A model generated the notes under the pieces. It did no database searches. It saw nothing but the letters and a program-made list of their open reading frames with translations, and had not been told where the DNA came from. 64,000 nucleotides of DNA from NCBI GenBank assembly GCA_023678885.1, contig CM042966.1, positions 27,170,028-27,234,027 on the forward strand, in the 5' to 3' direction. Every line of letters begins with the position of its first letter. Position 1 is the stretch's first letter. Below, piece by piece: positions 59,521-64,000 of the stretch. Source of the stretch: Pogostemon cablin. Taxonomy: Eukaryota; Streptophyta; Magnoliopsida; Lamiales; Lamiaceae. A program made the translations under genes and the position numbers.

Positions 59521-59950
59521 TACTCCATCTGTTTCATTACAATCTTTACATAGTTTCAATTTAGGTGTCTCATTTCAATTTAGACATTTCCCTTTTTATA
59601 GATGAGTCAAGTCTCACACAAAATAATTAATATATTTTTATGGGGCACACACACTTCACTAATACAACTACTAACTTTACGTTAAAATATTATATTTCTT
59701 AACGTCCACTATATGTTAAAATACTAATATTCATTAATCTCCATATAAAAAAATAAAAGCAACTACTGAAAAAGTTGATATCATGTGTACTTGGGTGCAC
59801 GCATGCATTTATATAAAAAAAACTAATAAAAATTTGCTAACAAAGTGTATATTTTTTTATTCATCAATATATATTTTTATTTATAAGTATATATTTTTTA
59901 GGGTGGATTCACGGGATAATCAGACATATTGAAATGGGACGAGGGGATTA
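59521..59950. mobile_element. Degenerate Stowaway-like MITE, possibly composite
   Basis: Left TACTCCATCTGTTTCATTAC and right GAAATGGGACGAGGGGATTA are imperfect inverted repeats. Longer than other copies, so it may contain a second insertion. Confidence 0.45.
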
Positions 59951-60134
59951 CTATTAATTTATCAAGCCAAAAATAAGAGGGCAAGACCATCCAACTCTAT
60001 GCTTTAAAGAGCTGCAATGATACATGCTCCCCTGATATGTCTTTTTCTGAATTTGAAATTAATAGAAATAACTGCAAGAAATTATTAACAGAGATGTTGG
60101 CAAATTGAGAACCATACGCACATGCTATATTTGT

Positions 60135-60211
60135 ATGGTACCGCACTTCCCACATCACATTAGATAAGATGAAGTGTCTTGTATGGTACCGCACTTCCCA
60201 CGTCACATTAA
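60135..60211 (+). repeat. Short direct repeat, 49-bp period
   Basis: ATGGTACCGCACTTCCCAC occurs at 60135 and 60184 with matching flanks (TCACATTA). Confidence 0.85.
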
Positions 60212-60482
60212 TTTGAAATTATTAGTGGTGTACCCCATCAAGCTTAGTTGGAAGGTCGCTTAGTTGGAAGGTCTTTCCACACTCCCCTTTATGAGAGTGT
60301 TTAGGCGATCATCCGTGATCGTGATGATCTGGGATTTGCATTATATACAATTGCAATGATACAATATCTCCGTAAATTACGGAAGAGAAATCAAAACAAA
60401 AAAACATACAAGGAATATACAATGAATATAGACAATATTGATCAAGAATAGATTGATCAACTATTTCCCTTAATACCCCCCG

Positions 60483-61382
60483 TCAAGCGCTGCGTGGGAT
60501 GTAAGCAAACGCAAAGCTTGGAACGCAAGAATTCGAAGGCCGAATGGGGTAAACCCTTCGTGAAAATATCAGCAAGCTAAAGATGAGAGGGAACAAATTG
60601 AGTGTGCTAGAGGAGACTAACTCACGAATAAAGTGGCAAGCAATGTCAATGTTTTTTGCACGCTTGTGAGCAACATGATTCTGACTCAAGAAAATAGCGC
60701 TCTTGTTGTCACATAGCAGCTTCGCAGGAGCGGCAGACAGTTGGTGAAGTTCTTTGAGTAGATTGCACAGCCAGATGATTTCCGAACTAGCATTAGCCAT
60801 CGCCCGATATTCAGACTCACAACTCGAACGAGCAACAGTGGGTTGCTTTTTGGCACTCCAAGATACCAGGTTTCCATCCAGAAAGATGGAATATCCATAA
60901 GTAGAGCGACGGGTCTCAACACACCTGGCCCAATCAGCATCAGAGTAACCCACAATCGAACTCTCCAGACTACGTGTAAAATTGAGCTCGTAATGGAGAG
61001 TACCCTTCACATAGCGGAGAATACGCTTCACAGCAAGAAAATGATCATCGGTGGGAGAGTGAAGATACTGACTGACCGTGCTAACAGCAAAAGATAGATA
61101 TGGCCTAATAATAGTTAGATACTGTAGAGCCCCTACCAGAGACCGATAAAAGGTAGGGTCTTTGAACGAAGAACCCATACTTTGCAGAGAAGTACCAGCA
61201 GTCAAAGGAGTGGAAACAGGCTTGCAGGCAGTCATAGTAGCACGTTCCAAAATATCATGTGCATATTTGGCCTGCCCGATGAAAAGACCAGTTGAAGTGT
61301 AGGAAACTTCAAGGCTTAAAAAGTAGGTCAGCTTACCCAGATCCTTAATAGCAAATTCCTCATGAGTGCGATCAATAAATTT
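60483..61382 (-). pseudogene. Copia reverse transcriptase end and RNase H
   Basis: Same frame as 61383-62723 after TAG at 61380-61382. Contains FAIKDLGKLTYFLSLEVSYT, then the RNase H region QYLTIIRPYLSFAVSTVSQY, YSDADWARCVETRRSTYGY, SCESEYRAMANASSEIIWLC and DNKSAIFLSQNHVAHKRAKN (down to about 60640). The usual end (HLQLADIFTKG) is reached only after a frameshift near 60590. RNase H removes the RNA strand during cDNA synthesis. Confidence 0.9.
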
Positions 61383-62837
61383 CTAGAGAAGCAGCGGATC
61401 ATTCCCCGTAAGGATGATATCGTCCACATATAACAATAGATATAAAAGAGAAGAACCCTTTTGTAGACAAAACAAGGAAGAATCAGACTGAGTCTGACGG
61501 AAGCCCAAAGTCAACAGATAAGAGCTAAATCTCTGGAACCAAGCTAAAGGAGCTTGTCTGAGACCATACAGAGCCTTTTTGAGACGACAAACGTGATCCG
61601 GACTACGTGGATCAACAAAATCCGGTGGTTGAGCCATGTAAACTGGCTTTGATAGGACCCCATTCAAGAATGCATTTTTGATATCTAGCTGATGCAGATA
61701 CCAGTTATGATGCACCACCAGAGCTAAAACGGTTCTCACAGTAGCCGCCTTAACAACTGGACTAAAGGTATGATGAAAGTCAGAGCCCGAAATCTGAATG
61801 AAGCCCTGGGCAACGAGATGAGCTTTATGACGCTCTATGGATCCGTCTGCCCGGTATTTAGTACGAAACACCCACTTTGAGCCCACAATGTTGGTGTTTG
61901 GTGGAGGTGGCACTAAATCCCACGTTTTATTATGCATCAAAGCATCAATTTCTTCTTGCATGGCAGCCATCCAGTGTGGAGACTTAGAGGCAGACTTGAA
62001 ACCGCGAGGCTTAGAGGCCCCAGATAAGGATGCAAGTAAGGCTGTTGAAGCAAGATCAACAGGATACTTGGGGTTCGGCTTAAAAATACCATCCTTAGCT
62101 CGTGTGACCATGCGATGAGTGGCAACACGAGGCACCAGAGCGGGAGGCGGTGGTGGCGGTGGTGGTGGTGGTGCAGGTGGCGTTGCTGGCACCGGAGGCG
62201 GAAAAACATGTTGAGGCTGAACAGGCTCAGGCTCTGCTATGGGAAGTGGAGGAGTATCATCTACCAAATTTGCATCAGGATGAAGCTGAGGTGGAGTGTG
62301 CTGAGGTATCACTGAACTAGGAGAAACAGGATCCAGAAAACTTGAGATAGGCAAATTTGATGCTGACTGAGTACGGCTGCCAGAGAAGGGAAAAATATGC
62401 TCATCAAATTGAGCATGCCGAGTGATGTAAATGCGTGCGGAAGAGGGATCGAAGCACCGAAAACCCTTGTGAGAGCTGCTATACCCCAAAAAAATACAAG
62501 GCTTGCTGCGAGGAGAAAGTTTATGAGCAACATAGTCCCGCAGAAGAGGAAAAACCCTGCATCCAAAAGGTTTGAAAATAGTGTAATCAGGTACACTGTG
62601 GAACAACAATTCGTATGGCGATTTATTATCTAGAACAGAGGATGGCAACCGTTTGATTATATATACAACAGTGGCGAAGGCATCAAACCATAAAGTTGCA
62701 GGAGCACATGCATGAAATAACATCGAAAGACCAGTTTCAGTGATATGTCTGTGTTTGCGTTCAGCTCTACCATTCTGCTGTGGTGTGTGAGGGCATGAAA
62801 GTCAATGTAAAATACCATGATTATTCATAAAATCAGC
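61383..62837 (-). pseudogene. Copia integrase C-terminus and reverse transcriptase, long open frame
   Basis: The main open part is 446 codons (62723-61383). It starts within integrase (LFHACAPATLWFDAFATVVY, LPSSVLDNKSPYELLF), then a proline-rich spacer with a run of prolines near 62140-62165, then reverse transcriptase: MQEEIDALMHNKTWDLVPPP, VFRTKYRADGSIERHKAHLV, QLDIKNAFLNGVLSKPVYMA, ALYGLRQAPLAWFQRFSSYL and YVDDIILTGND (about 61435-61400) with an intact catalytic DD. Upstream, TGA at 62804-62802 replaces an expected arginine codon (CGA) before LSCPHTPQQNGRAERKHR. Confidence 0.93.
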
Positions 62838-63700
62838 AACTCATTTGTTCACAAATTCACCTTCTCCATCAGACTGAAAGATTTTAATTGCTCGAGAAAA
62901 TTGTGTACGAACAAAGGTATGAAACCAAACCAACACATCATAAAAATCAGACTTAGCACACAACGGATATAGCCACGAAAAAGGGGAAAAATCATCAACA
63001 ATTACAGCATAATACCGATACCCAGCTGAGGAAGTAGCGGGAGCAGGTCCCCATAAATCATAATGAATAATATCAAGCACATGTGAAGCAAGTTTATCAT
63101 TTAAAGAGATAGGTAACTTTTTGCTCTTGGCCATCTGACAAGGAGAACAAACTGTATGATTCGGTAACAAGGACGTAACAGATAAATGTCCTAATTTATT
63201 TAATAATGAAATAACTCCAAATGAAACATGTCCAAGGCGTAAGTGCCATAAATTAAAATTATCTTTCAAATCTATATTATGTAGAGCTGCAACCAAAGCC
63301 GAGCTACCTCTCTCAAGAATATATAGCCCATTTTCACATCTACCCTGAGCCAGGATTGTCTTTGTCAGCTGGTTCTGAATAACAAAGGACTTATTAGAAA
63401 AGATAACATCAACATCACAGTCTGCGGTCAGTTTGCTTATAGATAACAAATTTTTAGTGAGTTTAGGAACTACCAAAACATTTAACAGATCAATATTAGA
63501 CAAAATATGAGTTGAACCAATATGAGAAATAGGTAAAAAGCTGCCATTACCAATAACCACGGAGCTATTACCAGAGTAAGGTTCCAAACCATCCAACTGT
63601 GTATTGTCGGGAGTCATGTGGGTTGATGCTCCCGAGTCCACGTACCAGTCTGAGCTCGAGCCTTGGGGGGAGACAGTGCAAGCCGCATGAAAGGCTTGAG
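62838..63700 (-). pseudogene. Copia protease, pre-integrase and integrase core
   Basis: Open from about 63746 to a stop at 62840-62838. The protease active site WYVDSGASTHMTP (63653-63615) is intact. Then come LLSISKLTADCDVDVIFSNK, the pre-integrase zinc region LWHLRLGHVSFGVIS with CSPCQMAKSKKLP, and integrase motifs YDLWGPAPATSS, VIVDDFSPFSWLYPL and FQSDGEGEFVNK (about 62875-62841). In frame with the following segment apart from two stops, so only a few changes separate it from an open polyprotein. Confidence 0.92.
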
Positions 63701-64000
63701 CAAGGTCAGCCGTGTTGGATGGAGGGGCTGACCGAGCATTGGCCGCATGTTAAAGCTGGAGAAAACGAGGGCATTTGTCCGCAAAATGTTCCCCGACACA
63801 ACTGGCAGCACGGCGTGAAGGGGCGACGACCACCGCGCGCGCCACCACCTGGACGGCGCTGCATAGTGGATGACTGCTCACTGGTGCGAGAACACTGCTG
63901 TCCAGAATCGCGAGAGCCACCAGGTTGTGATTCAGTGGCAGCAAATACCGCCTGAGACGCTGTGACCGGTCCTCTGTCCATGGATCGCGTCATGAGGTCA
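63701..64000 (-). pseudogene. Copia gag, C-terminal end (cut by window end)
   Basis: A glycine- and arginine-rich stretch (RRPGGGARGGRRPFTP) followed by a zinc-knuckle-like CCQLC and, in another frame, GEHFADKCPRF, so the knuckle contains a frameshift. TAA at 63749-63747 separates it from the protease frame. The rest of gag and the 5' LTR lie beyond 64000. Confidence 0.7.

Larger units (their letters stand above)
60300..64000 (-). mobile_element. Copia LTR retrotransposon, minus strand, running off the window
   Basis: gag zinc knuckle, protease, integrase, reverse transcriptase and RNase H follow in Copia order on the minus strand. A purine tract GACGGGGGG ends near 60475, so the 3' LTR probably lies at about 60300-60474, but the partner LTR is outside the window and the border is not confirmed. 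Sequence features of the RNase H and reverse transcriptase suggest the Ale/Retrofit branch; this is an inference. Confidence 0.8.

Noticed and set aside
1..64000. tRNA, rRNA, CRISPR or bacterial-type operons
   Set aside because: None seen. Regular repeats are MITE ends, LTRs or simple repeats; the DNA is plant nuclear.

Overview
This window looks like nuclear DNA of a flowering plant, most likely a eudicot. It is AT-rich, eukaryotic, and made almost entirely of transposable elements nested in each other: Copia and Gypsy LTR retrotransposons primed at typical plant sites, L1-type LINEs, Stowaway-type MITEs with the TACTCCCTCCGTCC terminus, CACTA, hAT and Mutator-type small elements, and a Helitron. 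No intact host gene is present. A more precise lineage cannot be read from the sequence.

Layout. 1-2559: 5' part of a minus-strand Copia-like element. 3242-3363 plus 8530-8592: the last exon of an unrecognised host gene, split by a second, complete copy of that family (3364-8529; near-identical LTRs, TGTTT target duplication). This copy carries a broken METTL21-like lysine methyltransferase gene. 10577-12497: a 1.9-kb non-autonomous LTR element. 12810-24518: an 11.7-kb Gypsy-type element with a decayed gag, no recognisable pol, and two antisense gene units. 24850-34165: small DNA elements and a 5'-truncated LINE (27661-30158).

34300-57078: a short segment (copy A, about 0.9 kb) followed by its paralogue (copy B). 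Copy B has been stretched to about 21.8 kb by a LINE (itself hit by a CACTA element, a 3-kb element and a Stowaway), a Helitron carrying exons of Tudor-SN and PRP40 genes, an organelle-like 617-bp insert between 41-bp direct repeats, a MITE inside a MITE, and a complete but decayed Copia element (49871-56070). Copy A works as an internal empty-site reference. 57079-60300: MITEs and (TA)n runs. 60483-64000: a minus-strand Copia gag-pol, nearly one reading frame, running off the window.

How it fits together. Nothing here forms a host pathway. The coding sequence is either transposon machinery (gag, protease, integrase, reverse transcriptase, RNase H) or host gene pieces picked up by transposons. 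Nearly all reading frames are broken, often by TGG to TGA/TAG or CGA to TGA changes, as expected for old methylated DNA. Strongest signals: the methyltransferase captured in a very young non-autonomous retroelement that sits in a host exon; the Helitron with two captured host genes; and the tandem duplication that records the order of insertions.
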